64,000 nt of DNA from Porpolomopsis calyptriformis (lineage: Eukaryota; Basidiomycota; Agaricomycetes; Agaricales; Hygrophoraceae), in assembly GCA_951640195.1 (NCBI GenBank), contig OX621165.1, forward strand, positions 2,645,977-2,709,976. The letters run 5' to 3'. Position numbers and translations under genes: made by a program. Below are positions 24,100 to 35,028 of the stretch, piece after piece; the first letter of the stretch is position 1, and each line of letters begins with the position of its first letter. The notes beneath the pieces are model-generated. The model was given only the letters and a program-made list of their open reading frames with translations, ran no database searches and had not been told where the DNA came from.

Positions 24100-24845
24100 A
24101 TGATGTGTTCTTCTCGATGCTTGGATGCGGATAATAATCGGTGGTCGAACGATCGCTCTCCTGTTCCACCAAGCGACACCATCTGGCTCTTTGAGGAAAT
24201 CAGCCACCCTTTCACACAACCTGACTTGACCCTCAAATTGAACCAGCAAAAGCAGATCATTTTACATGCTTTTTGCAAAAGCAGAAACAAACATCGACAC
24301 TACACTCTCCCTCTATCGACCACACTTCAGATCGCTCTTCTTGACCTTGAATACTGGGCGAATGTTGCTAACCCTCATCCCAGTGCAAATCGTATCACAC
24401 GTTACCTGGAAAGGCTCAGGTCTGATCTCTGGGTTGAGTTATCACAAAACCATGGCAGCTTTGGCTCTAGCTTCCAACCTAAAACGACAATACCGTGGGC
24501 AGTTAGAATGAATCACTTTTTTGGCCACTCTTTCTTCGGCAGACGGGAGTACCTTCAGAAATGCAAGGCAAATGGGTGGACTCCATACACCCATGAAGAC
24601 CCAACCTTATACCGTAAGAGGCAGCTTCTGCATACACAAGCTTCCCTTATCTCATCATGCTTTCCAATTCAAACTACATAGAATGGCATACTTTATTCGA
24701 AACCCATACAAACTGGCTAAGCAGGGGGTTCCAGCTATGTCTCCAGCAGCTAGAATCACACACGAAACCTCCCCGGTTTGACAGAGGGCACTCTGTGACC
24801 TGTGCGCTTGCTTTGTTCCTTGGAGTTAACGGTGAGAGTAAATGA
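24100..24845 (+). pseudogene. Head-domain protein, apparently truncated
   Basis: From ATG 24100 (or 24103) an exon of about 180 codons shows the head-domain pattern also found at 25684, 30128 and 38778. The pattern includes NNRW, LLDLEYWAN, ITRYLERLRSDLW, IPWAVRMNHFFGHSF and REYLQKCKANGW followed by HEDP. After an intron (GTAAGAGG..ACATAG) a short second exon reads EWHTLFETHTNWLSRG to GVNG and stops at about 24843. No enzyme domain follows, unlike in the JmjC-like and Ulp1 genes. I treat it as a truncated paralogue, though a small head-only protein is possible. Confidence 0.5.
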
Positions 24846-25683
24846 AATCAACATCTTGGCTTAGGGATGCTCTAATGCTATATGCTTCTCTTTGCTACTG
24901 GCATCAATGAAAATACAGCCCAACAGTGGGCTAACGATGTTCAGGAGAAGAATATCAACCCAGATTCCCATGGATACGGTGTAAATACATCATCACCTAC
25001 CCATGAGGCTGATCTTGGGTAGGTCTGTAAGACACACATGGTTCACATTCACTCATTGTGATCATTTAGTATTTCACAGCTAGCAATGAATCTTTCAGCT
25101 GATAATGATCAGCCAGTGGGATCCCATGGTGCATTTCATTCAGATGAATTTACCAAGCTGATACTGATCCAAGATCCAAGCTGAGATAGAGGGGGGGCAG
25201 CCTCAATTCTCCGATAACAGTGTTACCATTCCTCCACGATTCGAAAGGAAGATGAAGACGAAGATGAAGACGAAGATGAAGACGAAGATGATAATGAAAG
25301 TTTCTTGATGTTTTTTGTTTTTTTACATGCGAACAGCAGCTGCAAGTTACCATGGGACTTACAGATCATTGTAGCCACCTTTCCTCAGCGGTATACCTCA
25401 CACCTCCACAATCTGTATCCTTCACTTCAATAAATTATAATGAGGATGATGGTTTTCACCGTAATATTTATAACTCCTTCAACCAGATGAAGGAGTAGTG
25501 GAATGAATCAAATGGCAAAGAAAACGTCAGGGCTTCTTTGTCACCCTCAAACTTGAGAATATGGCATTCATTTATAGCACATGATCTAATCCAAGTCCTG
25601 GATAGAATCATATCGTCTTTGTAGCTTTCAAACTCTTTAATCGAATAAATACCCACGTGACCCCCACACATACGTTCATTATC
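24846..25683. other. Intergenic stretch with a 12-bp minisatellite
   Basis: GATGAAGACGAA is tandemly repeated about 3.5 times at 25250-25293. No gene is recognised. Open frames across the repeat are low complexity. Confidence 0.6.
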
Positions 25684-28363
25684 ATGGCCACCCAACCGAT
25701 AGCCAACAAAGAAGGAGAGCTATTTGATGATGAGGCTTTATGGCCAGCCAAGACATCCACCCTCTTGAATAAACCGTCCAATTTCTGGCGCTTCTCAGAA
25801 TTATCAACCCAAACAACATTCAAGCTCTTTTTCTACCACAACAACTCACTGCGATCTTGCGAAATACACATCCATTACCGCTCTATCCTTGCTTTCCTTG
25901 ACCTGAGTCATCGCCACAGCTGCCTTGAAGCAGAGAACCAGGTACGACATGCAGGACGAATCAAACAGTACCTCCAGAACCTCTGTTTGGCCGTGCAGCA
26001 TGAGTTGTGGTTTGAGGATCGTAAACTGCTCACTCAAGCATCATTGCGATTGAAGACGGTGAAGCAATGGGCCGTCAGAGTCTACCATTCATTTGGACAC
26101 TCTCAAACAGGTCGCCAACTCTATGCCGATCGTTGCAAAAACGAGAACCGTCTGCCTTATGAAGATGACGATCCGACTCAATATGGTGAGTAATCTTATC
26201 AATATTGGGTGCAACAGCTGATATTAAATCGCTCACTGAAGATTGGAAGAGTCACATATCCAGGGTCGTGTCATTTGGGAACGAGATGCTTGCGACCGAC
26301 ACTTGGTCAGACTCTCCAGCGACGGCTGGCACTTCAAGCGATGCCGCTCAAGAGAAATCTGACTCGCTGCAATATCTTATTGCGATCGGATTCATCAACC
26401 ATCCCAATGAACTGGGCCAAGGAGTGAGCGCCGCTAGTCTTCCCCAAAAACGATCTTTGTCCGATGATGAAGAACCCACGAGTCGAAAAAAACATCAACC
26501 AGCTACGATATCTGGTATGTGAAGTTATTCGCATCGCATCATCCTTATGAAGAAGAAGATAACGCATAACATCAGCACCCCTCACCCAGAATAAGCACGA
26601 CTACTTTACTTCGTTGAGGGGAGTGAACTTTCCCCAGGACGCATCCTCGATTCAATGGGCCAATGGGTCGCAAACCGTACTTCCATGGGTTCACGTTCCG
26701 GGCCATCAAAATGCAGTCCGTCCATCATTTTGTGCTCGTTCTTGATCAGCTAACTGAAGCTTTGTTAAGGACGCTAAATTAGTTGAGGTGCTTGCCAAAT
26801 CACCTGATGGTTCATCTGCAACCCATTCGATAAACAACTGGGACTTGGATGAAACTAACTATGTCGTTATCCCACCAAGAGAACCTTCCCAACCACTTCA
26901 TGCCATCGATGAAGCCGTGCGACTCCATCTCGCTAATCAGCGATGCATTATATTACAGGGTCAACATCTTGAAGGTCCGGAGACGTTTTGTAAGGAGGAG
27001 ATCGAGGCAGCAAGGGGTCCATTAAGCCAGCCAGTTCAGTGGCATGGTACGTAAAATCCATCTCTACGATTACTGTGGTTTAATATTGTATAGACGCAAG
27101 ATTGCGTGCAGTCGGTAGGTCCAAGAAGGAGTCAGATGGCATCATCCACAGCCACTCTTCCCTGGGGGAGTTTATCGAGGCATCTGAGGATGTAGACATC
27201 TGTGGAAATATCCTGGATGCCCCTTCACTGAGAAATGCCGCCCCCTCTATTATATGGTAAGAGTGCTGAGAGCTTGTACATTGGCTTATTTCAACAAGTA
27301 ACCTTAACAGTCGAATAAGTGACGAAGCACTCGCATTCCAGCTCACAAAACATGAATCATTCGCGAAGTTTTGGAAGCACCCTCCAAAGGACAAGTCGAA
27401 GCATCACAAGATGCCGAATACTCGACAAGAACTAGTCCTTCCAGGGCCACAGGTTATTCGGATGTGCACCTGGCAAATGATGCAGTGGAACCTGCTGACG
27501 CATGCTGGCTTCGTAACATTCCCCCACAAGGATGCTAACGGCTTGTGTACCTGGATCTATGCGCACGCCGGGATAAAAATTTGGGCCATTATTCGACCTA
27601 GATACACAAAAAGTCACAACTCCCGGAACAAGTTGCGCAGCCTGCACAAGGATATTTGCTTCAGTCAACTACACCAACTGAATCAACATGCTCAGATTTT
27701 CACGACGTTTCTTTCTGCAGGGGAGATTCTGTAAGTTTTTATATTATTAACGCTCTAAAAATTGATTACTCATGCTCATATATTGATTCTATGTGTCAGA
27801 ATTATGCCTCCTGGCATTTGGCATGCCGTATACACCCCCACGCCAAGCTATTGTTCGGGAGGTCACTTTTATACCTATGAGACGCTTCACCTCACTGAAC
27901 AATCACGGGACTTCGACCATATGCATGGTCATTTTTCAACAAATGCAAATCACCACGTCTCAAGGTTGCTTTCTCGCATGGTTTTAGCGCTTCCACATGT
28001 CGCCAAAAGTCGAAGTGAGCACGTGAATGAATGATATCCCCTCATTTTTGTTTAAAAGCTAGCTTTCCAGAAATATATCGACGGCCATTCTTGGCGCTGG
28101 CCAGAATGATTCTCAAATCGAATGAGTACCTTTTGCCGGGTGAGCAGAAAAGGCCAGACCTTCCGATGACCGAGTGGGATGTCCTTTTTCAGGAGGAAGA
28201 AGGAGAAATCAACGAGGCCCAGAAACAGATCAAGGCGATACTAGAAAGGGCAGGAATCAGCCTGACAGCTATGGAGTCAGAAGTACTCGTCAGTGGAGAG
28301 TATTGGATGGCGCTCAGTGAAGAAAAATGTTTATCCACCGAACTTTTTCTTCCACCGCCATAG
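25684..28363 (+). CDS. Head domain fused to a JmjC-like oxygenase domain
   Basis: Start at ATCATGGCC (25684). Exon 1 to 26185 carries the head domain: LAFLDLSHRHSC, RIKQYLQNLC, KQWAVRVYHSFGHSQ, YADRCKNEN and DDDPTQY. A 32-bp intron and a low-complexity exon (26218-26518, with RKKHQP) follow. Later exons read VNFPQDASSIQWANGSQ, IILQGQHLEGPETF and RISDEALAFQLTKHES. The cupin core is FVTFPHKDANGLCTWIYAH (HxD), KIWAIIRP, then after an intron IMPPGIWHAVYTP with the distal His. This is the HxD..H iron site of JmjC/2OG oxygenases. The last exon ends FLPPP at 28363. Some mid-gene joins (26520-26790) are unclear. Histone demethylation is possible but not shown. Confidence 0.72.
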
Positions 28364-29584
28364 GGACAGTTTCTATTCATTATCTATTGATGTGCTGCTA
28401 TCATATGCCTGTACTTTGTTACAGTTTTACAATCGATACAATTGAGTTGGACTTTGATGCTCATGTCTCACGTGAAAAAAAAAAAACATACATGAATACA
28501 TACATTACCTTGCCTGCGATGAAACCAATTACAACCTCATGTAACCTAGTAGATATGCCGAACACAATCTGCTTTATTTACATATACAGAAAGGTGGCAG
28601 CTTCTGGACTCCCTATCCCTTAGGGAGATAGAGCCCCACGTTGTACTTGCGGTTAGTGTTTGGCCCAGCAGATGCGCTACACCCTTGAAGCTATTATCTC
28701 CCTCGGTTCACCCGTGTGGTTGAATGGTTGGGTCGCGTCGGTTGGCTGGGTGGGTTGCGCGCAGCTAACTCAGCCTCTGTCTCTCGTAATAGAGCTGCCT
28801 TCATTTTCTTCTTTTTATTCCGCTTCCACTTGTTTTGTTTGTAGTTTTTCCCTCGTTCAACCTGTGCTGTTGAAGTGGGAGAGAAATAAGAATAAGAATA
28901 AGTTAATAAATCAATACGCAATAAATAAATTCACGTTGAGTAGCCTGCCTACTTGGAGGTTCCGAGGTTCGTACCACGGCCACACGTGTAGATGATTGTC
29001 TGCTATACAGTAGTCAAAGGATGCTAAGTTATCGAGCGGCTGAATGAACTAACTTGTTTGGCTGCACGATGCATGTTGGCAATGGAGCCCTAAGCCTCTG
29101 TTCGATTTCGCCTGCGAATGAAGAAGAAATCTCCTCTGTGGCTGATCATCATCATCAGTCTAGATATTTGATATCTGGTGTGGCATGAGACCCATAGATC
29201 CCATTCACGTACCAGCTTTTGAGGTAGAATGTGCCAATGCGACATCCAATGGTGATTTATCCACATGTGTTGGGTCGATACTTATATCGAACTCAGGGAT
29301 CTTGACTGTGGCTGATCGTTTAGTCAGGATATCTGATGTAGCATGAGAGCGATGGATCCCATTCACACACCAGCTTGTTGTGCCAAACAGGTGTCGCCTT
29401 TGTCGAGAAGGTCGGCTGCAGAGAGTAAAACGTTTGAAGGGCCCACAGAGATATGTTCCCTCGCTTTGTTCAGTGCGCTTGCAAGGCTGTCTATAATACG
29501 ATGACCCGAATTCATCCAGGTATTTTGTTTTTTATATTTGTTGAAAATATCTGTCCATCCTATTATAGAACGTAGTATAAACCA
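28364..29584. other. Intergenic stretch with a short direct repeat
   Basis: GTGGCTGATC...GGCATGAGAC...GATCCCATTCAC..ACCAGCTT at about 29138-29215 is repeated in diverged form at 29308-29380. AATAA/TAAGAA microsatellite-like sequence lies at 28885-28930. No gene is recognised. Confidence 0.5.
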
Positions 29585-30128
29585 TCAGGACTTTGGGAGC
29601 GATTCATCACGTACGATATTCCAATGGGTTGCCATGCATATAACTCTCCCAGCCCTGTTCTCTGCATGTGGTGAGATAAGCGTCACGGTCAGGCTTTGAG
29701 TGGCCAAAGGAGTGCATCGTTCGAACGGCCCAAGGCCGGGTACTCCAAGGTTGTTCATTAAAGCTGGAAGGGGGTTCCATTGCGAAGAATTCTTCAAGGA
29801 GGTCATCCCTTAGCAGCTCTAAATAGCGCGACATCGATTTATCTCCAGAAACCAGGCTAGCCCAATATTGAAGATCAAGAAACGCAACCTGTTGGCACAG
29901 CATGAATGGCAAGGAAAAGTGGCGAGACTGATTCGTGATGATATTAAAGGCAATGAATTCCAATGGAAAATACTTCCAGCGTATCTTTGTGTCGGAACCC
30001 ATCGGTTTGAACAGGTAGTTCTTTGAATTCTCCAATTCAAATAGACACAGCCAGCTGCTTGGTTGAACCTCTGAGATGCCATCCTGCCATCTATGGGTAT
30101 CGTTGAGAATAAAATCGAGATCTGCCAT
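29455..30128 (-). pseudogene. Head-domain protein, short second exon
   Basis: Start ATGGCAGATCTC at 30128. The single large exon has the whole head-domain pattern: THRW, FLDLQYWASL, MSRYLELLRDDLLEE, TRPWAVRTMHSFGHSK, DAYLTTCREQGW and MHGNPLEY. After YR an intron (GTACGTGATG..ATAATAG) leads to a short tail DGQIFSTN before a stop near 29540. No enzyme domain follows on this strand. It may be a head-only gene or a truncated paralogue of the JmjC-like and Ulp1 genes. Confidence 0.5.
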
Positions 30129-31366
30129 TGGATTCGGATTCGGTAGTGCTTTCGGAACTTGTGAATGTTTGTTAATCCTATATTTGGTAGGTGTTCAAAT
30201 CGAGCCCAGCATAACTTATGCTTGGCTGCGCACTTCAAAAGAGGCAGTTTGGACAATCGTGAGTGTAATTATAAAAGAAGGATGAACCATAAAATCAAGT
30301 GAGATGTTGAGGTCATCTCCATTGGAACTAAAATCAATGAAATTTTATCACCGAAGGTCTCTTTTTCTCGTTTGAATAGTAGCGACTTTCTCATTGTATT
30401 ACAGCATTCGTAACTGAAATTTACTGATAAACAGATCAACTGGCACTGATTCGTGGTGATCATGCAATGATTAGATGTACTTTGGGCACGGTGAAGTCAA
30501 TTTAATGTAGACTAGTCAGCTGCCGCCTTAGCTAAATGTAAGTTTTCCAATTTGCTAATGATCCGCACCTACAAACCTACTCTGTGGTATTGTTTTTCAG
30601 TAACTAGAAATTTTCATCACTGAAAAGATGTGAGGGGGTGATTGAGTGATTTAGTTACTGTTTTTCGTTGATTTCCCTTCCCTTCCTTCCAACAGTCTCA
30701 TTTTGGCAAAGGTTTGCTAATGTCTTCAACCTTATCGATAGCCTGTATTATGGAACGCAATACTTGCCTGCTAAGAAAACTTTAAATGCCGTCAATCTAC
30801 GACATGCCAAGGTAAAGGGCCTCGGGTACACCTAGTATAGCAACATAAGATTAAAGTACGGCTGAAAGACATCTTTGTGCTTCTTCAGACGACTCAGAAT
30901 CACTTATTTCTCACTTTGTAATGGAGCGTGACTGCCATCCTTGATGATGTTGGAGAAGCGGTGAATGGTTTGCACCTTGGTGAGTGGTCATCTGGATACC
31001 AACACAAAAGGTCATAATGAAAATTCAATTCATAGGGAATATCCGACGTGCGTGAGCAGATGAAATGTAGGAAAAGAGAGTGCGGGAGTGAGAATGGGTA
31101 CGAGGGCCACCCTGAGAAGAAGGTAAAGAGGAAGTTGGCTAAGGGAGAACAAGGTGGAATCTACAGACGGGAGGGATGGCAAGGGTCACCATCCATGCTT
31201 CTCTACTGCATCCGAGAGATTGCGTGCCGAATCTTGATAACCATATTATTCAACACAGGGGCCTGATATTCAGATTTTTTAATGAAAGCCTTACCGTTCG
31301 ATCCCAACCTCAGCATTTCCATCCTCTCGCCGTAACCGTTTGAAATCGTTTTGATCTCTCTGACCC
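30129..31366. repeat. Intergenic stretch with remnant of the TET/JBP-like gene 3' flank
   Basis: Positions 30744-30832 match 2195-2290 and 45721-45816 (shared core CTTGCCTGCTAAGAAAACTT extended on both sides). They are clearly older than the large duplication, with several substitutions and an 8-bp gap. The rest shows nothing recognisable. A plus-strand frame at 31048-31266 is Arg/Lys/Glu-rich and unsupported. Confidence 0.65.
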
Positions 31367-31932
31367 CTAACCATCAATCCCATGGCTCTCCGTCGACTGT
31401 GGTCCAATGGGGTCATTATCAGTCCCCGGCTGGGTTGGCGCAGTGACGATCCCACAGTGGATTGTTTGCTGGATCTCTTCGGCTATCTTGCCATCGCCAT
31501 CCGTTGTCGACTGGGTGTTTACCGACGGCTCTGCTATGGTTGTCATCTTCGTGTTCTTTGAATTGACATAGACGGTCAGTAGTGTTTCTTCAGTTTCCTC
31601 ATCCGACAAAAATTTGGCCTTCCATTGCTTTCTTCTTCTCGGGCTGACAGCTTTGGGGATGTTCATCTCATTCGCCTAACACGTCCCCTCTGTCAACCTG
31701 AAAAAAAGGAAAAGAGCAAGCTCACCTGGTGATGTTGGGCAGCGTGACTTTGATTCCCCGCAGATCCTGGTCCCATGGGGTTTCCCTCACCCTCCATCTG
31801 GTCTGAGGTCGTAACCCTCTGAGATTGAGATCTAGTGGCCAAGTGAGGCGACGCGGACACAGTCATGAAGAAGACTGCTGGAGATGGTCGTAGTAGAGGA
31901 CCGTTCAGGTTCACCCTGTCAAACTGTGGCAT
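31367..31932 (-). CDS. Hypothetical protein, two exons
   Basis: MPQFDRVNLNGPLL starts at 31932. After AQHHQ a 50-bp intron (GTGAGC..GTGTTAG) leads to ANEMNIPKAVSPRRRKQWK and a Thr/Pro-rich tail ending SHGIDG at 31367. The protein is low complexity and not recognised. Its start is about 115 bp from the start of the divergent F-box gene, so a shared promoter is possible. Confidence 0.4.
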
Positions 31933-32047
31933 TTTAAGCGACCCTAGCCACGTGAATAATCGATTTTAGTTGAGAGTGAGTCAAAGCGTCGAGGTCGACT
32001 TAGTATATAGAGCAGCCGAAAGTCTCCCAAAACCACCATCATCCATC

Positions 32048-32851
32048 ATGATTTCCCTTCCCATAGATCTGTGGCTCAAAATTATCCCCTACATTCAGAA
32101 CTCGTCCCAAGATCTGCTCGCACTGGCACTAGTAAACAGGAACTTTGCCTCCGTTGTGTTTCCATTCCTGGCCCGATACATGCTTGTCGATCCAATGCCA
32201 AAGCCGCAACACCCGATTCGTTTCCTTGAATTCACCTCCATCAGGAATTGGCACGGCGGTTGGGTTCAGCAAAATTTGAAGAGGGCTGGGAGCAACCTGA
32301 GGGTCACCAGGTTGGGATTCAATACGTCCGGTTGTCAGTGTTTCAGGTTATTCCTATGTGTCTGGGTTTTATCGCTAACCCCGCATGAAGATGACTGCGT
32401 CGAACTCACGCACCTAAACTTTTTCCACAACGTGTGGCTCAGGGAAGTTACCCTCTCTGGATTACGACTAAGACGGCTGGGTAACGTCAACCTAATCGAT
32501 ATCTCGAGGATATTTGCTGGATGTTCTATGGAAGATTTGACCAAGTTCACTCTCGATCTTACACGGGCCAACTGGGATAACTGCATCAAAGTCAATTGGG
32601 CCCTCCTCGACGCATATCTTTCCTCGAGACCTTCCCTTCAATCTGTGCACATTTTAGGCCCTCTGTCTGTGATGGAGGTCAGCGATATCATGCCACTGGT
32701 CACCGCGAAGGGCATCCTTGATGTCACGTTCAGGCCAACTTTGCCGGAACCATCGGTACCATTGGTACCATGGCCATCTATATCTGGGCGGATACGTAGG
32801 AGGAAGTTTCGAAGAAGGAAGGGGAGTGGAACGGGGCAGGATACAGGTTGA
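32048..32851 (+). CDS. F-box-like protein (arm A of inverted pair)
   Basis: A single exon of 267 codons starts ATGATTTCC after CATC. The N-terminus LPIDLWLKIIPYIQNS..DLLALALVNRNFASVVFPFLAR is an F-box, which docks to Skp1 in SCF ubiquitin ligases. The rest contains LTHLNFFHNVWLREVTLSGL, ISRIFAGC and LQSVHILGPL, a leucine-rich pattern. The inverted partner at 34371-33628 is closely related along its whole length. The C-terminus here is longer, with a basic RRRKFRRRKG tail. Confidence 0.75.
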   Translation: MISLPIDLWLKIIPYIQNSSQDLLALALVNRNFASVVFPFLARYMLVDPMPKPQHPIRFLEFTSIRNWHGGWVQQNLKRAGSNLRVTRLGFNTSGCQCFRLFLCVWVLSLTPHEDDCVELTHLNFFHNVWLREVTLSGLRLRRLGNVNLIDISRIFAGCSMEDLTKFTLDLTRANWDNCIKVNWALLDAYLSSRPSLQSVHILGPLSVMEVSDIMPLVTAKGILDVTFRPTLPEPSVPLVPWPSISGRIRRRKFRRRKGSGTGQDTG

Positions 32852-33029
32852 ATAGGAACGGGGCAATGTTATCCTGTAACAATCTGTTGAAATGGATCCG
32901 TTATGACCCTGGCTGATACTGACCAGTCCGAAGTGGAAGATATTGTCCTCTTGAGACTACCCAAGCCGAAGTCAGAGAACACAGAGAGAGATCGTTGTCA
33001 TTGTTACTACATACATTTGCATCTGTGTC

Positions 33030-33345
33030 TACTTTTTATATGTATGCGACATCAAAGGGGTCAGGGCTTTGTGATCCTTTGATAGCACGATAGCCGATTG
33101 GTTGTTTGAAAAGATAGTTGAGACGGGATTGGGCCAAATACTTCACCAATAAAGGTGCGGAGCCATAAGGCTTCCTTTGCAGCACGAGTTGCTACATATT
33201 TAGCTTTAGGGATCTCTCCGATGGGAAATGGCAGGGCGAATCTGCGTGGGTGACAAAAGCAACAGTTCGATATTACTTGCAGCCGCTGCGCAATCCAACA
33301 ATCTTTCTTCTCAGTAATATCGTGCTATCAAAGGATCACAAAGCG
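33030..33345 (-). pseudogene. Ty1/Copia Pol (RNase H) fragment at the palindrome centre
   Basis: On the minus strand the centre reads IGEIPKAKYVATRAAKEALW, then LRTFIGEVFG and, after a frame change, NQSAIVLSKDHK. This is the C-terminal RNase H region of Copia elements (consensus .EALWLR..L.E..., DNQSAI.LSKD). The 26-bp inner arms of the palindrome are themselves the AIVLSKDHK codons. No LTR or other Pol parts are visible. Confidence 0.75.
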
Positions 33346-33627
33346 CTTCGCTTTGTAGGTTAGACCCCTTCGATGTCGTATACATATAAAAAGTAGACAC
33401 AGATGCAGCAACAATGACAACGATCTCTCTCTGTGTTCTCCGCCTTGGGCTTGGGTCGTCTCAAGAGGACGATATCTTCCAATCCAGACTCATCAGTATC
33501 AGGCAGGGTCATCATACGCGATCCATTGCAACAGATGGCTACAGGATAACGTCACCACATTCCCATTCAACCCGTATCCTGCCCCCTTCCACTACCCTTC
33601 CTTCTTCAAAACTTCTTCCTGCCTCGC

Positions 33628-34371
33628 TTACATACCCACCCACGATAGGGATGGCCATGGTACCGATGGTTCCGGCAGGGTTGGCATGGATGTCACCCTA
33701 AGGATGCCCTTGGTGCCAATCAGTGGCATGATATCGTTGACCTCTATCACAAACAGAGGGCCTAAAATGTGCACAGATTGAAGGGAAGGTCTCGAGGAAA
33801 GATATGCGTCGAGGAGGGCCCAATTGACGTTGACGCAGTTATCCAGGTTGGCCCGTGTAAGATCCAGAGTGAACTTGGTCAAAGCACTCATCAGACATCC
33901 AGCAAATATTCTCGAGATATCGATTGTGTCGTAGTGACCCGGCATTTTTAGTCGTAATCCAGAGAGGGTAACTTCCCTGAGGTATAAGTTGCGGGAAAAG
34001 CTTAACCGCTCGAGTTCTAGGCAGTCATCTTTATGCGGGATTAGTGATAAAGCCCAGACATATAGGAATAAACTAAAACACTGACATCCGGAGGCATCGA
34101 ATCCCAACCTGGCGACCCACAGGTTACTCCCGGCCATCTCCAGATGTTCCTGAACCAAATCGCCGCCCCACTCTGAAATGGCGGTGAACTCAACAAGGTG
34201 GATAGGGTGTCGCGGCTGTGGCAATGGATTGACGATGGCATATTGGGCCAGGGAGGGCAACACAGCGGAGGAAACATCCCTATTCACTAGGGATAGTGCG
34301 AGTAGATCCCTGGGCCTGTCCTGAATGTGGGAGATTATTTTGAACCACAGCTCTAGGGGAAGGAGGATCAT
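33628..34371 (-). CDS. F-box-like protein (arm B of inverted pair)
   Basis: A single exon of 247 codons starts ATGATCCTCC. The F-box LPLELWFKIISHIQDRPRD..LALSLVNRD is followed by the same leucine-rich body as the partner gene at 32048 (LSFSRNLYLREVTLSGL, ISRIFAGCL, LQSVHILGPL). The frame is intact, so both arms may still be expressed. The C-terminus is shorter and lacks the basic tail of arm A. Confidence 0.75.
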   Translation of the reverse strand: MILLPLELWFKIISHIQDRPRDLLALSLVNRDVSSAVLPSLAQYAIVNPLPQPRHPIHLVEFTAISEWGGDLVQEHLEMAGSNLWVARLGFDASGCQCFSLFLYVWALSLIPHKDDCLELERLSFSRNLYLREVTLSGLRLKMPGHYDTIDISRIFAGCLMSALTKFTLDLTRANLDNCVNVNWALLDAYLSSRPSLQSVHILGPLFVIEVNDIMPLIGTKGILRVTSMPTLPEPSVPWPSLSWVGM

Positions 34372-34489
34372 GATGGATGGTGGGTGGTGGCTTAGGGAGA
34401 AAGTGGAGAATTGGGGTCGAGAAAAAATGAGGGGATTTTATAGTGTGGATGCCACGATTATTGTGGCTTGTGGCAAACGAGCTCTGCCC

Positions 34490-34790
34490 ACGCTCACTGT
34501 CGATTGGCTTGGTTTTCTCGCCCCTTAATTCTCAGACCGCGGTAGGTTCATGTCCTGTCAGCGAACGCTGCATGCGTCATGCAGTTAGTCAGTGCTACAC
34601 AGCGCTATGTTACCATTCACCTTCGGTCGGCCTGGTTCTTGCCTCTTAGCTTCACTGCACCACAATGTATCACCACCTTTTAACCAAGTACACTCTGTTC
34701 GGAACAGAGCGGTTCGGTTCAGAGGAGTACACTGAAACTCTGTTAGACTGCTCTCCAACCTTTGCTTCAAACGGAATGCATTTATTTCAG
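34490..34790 (-). repeat. Solo copy of the satellite/dispersed repeat family
   Basis: On the minus strand this matches the head repeat at about 4890-5010 (CTCTGTTCCGAACAGAGTG..ACTTG, then TGGTGC.GTGAAGC), followed by one and a half satellite monomers. The monomers have GTTCGCTGACAGGACATGAA and GAGAAAACCAAGCCAATCGA. The 17-bp hairpin at 5049-5096 is missing here, which shows it is not part of the basic unit. Confidence 0.7.
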
Positions 34791-35028
34791 CCAGGCCTCT
34801 AAGTGAACGCAAGGGAGAAGGGCAGGTAGAAGAAGGTGGCAGGATCAGGATCGAATGGCGCAGTGTTATTCCACAGTTGTCCTCTACTTTTTAGCTCAAT
34901 CTACAGCTCCATCGACTCAATACGGTATATGCAGTGAAGTATAGCAGGCGTAGCTGATAAATCTCGACAAACAAACCATACTTGCCCCGATCACTTTAGT
35001 GCATCTTGCTAAATCTCTTGATAAAATC

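Larger units (their letters stand above)
32040..34380. repeat. Inverted duplication of an F-box gene around a Copia remnant
   Basis: Arm A (about 32040-33091) and arm B (about 33319-34380, reverse) are homologous over the F-box gene and its 3' flank. The inner edges are exact: GCTTTGTGATCCTTTGATAG (33066-33085) pairs with its complement, and the match runs 26 bp (33066-33091 with 33319-33344). Arm B has a 16-bp extra piece just outside this. The unpaired centre is 227 bp. Proteins from the arms differ at many residues, so the event is old or one arm has evolved quickly. Confidence 0.85.
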
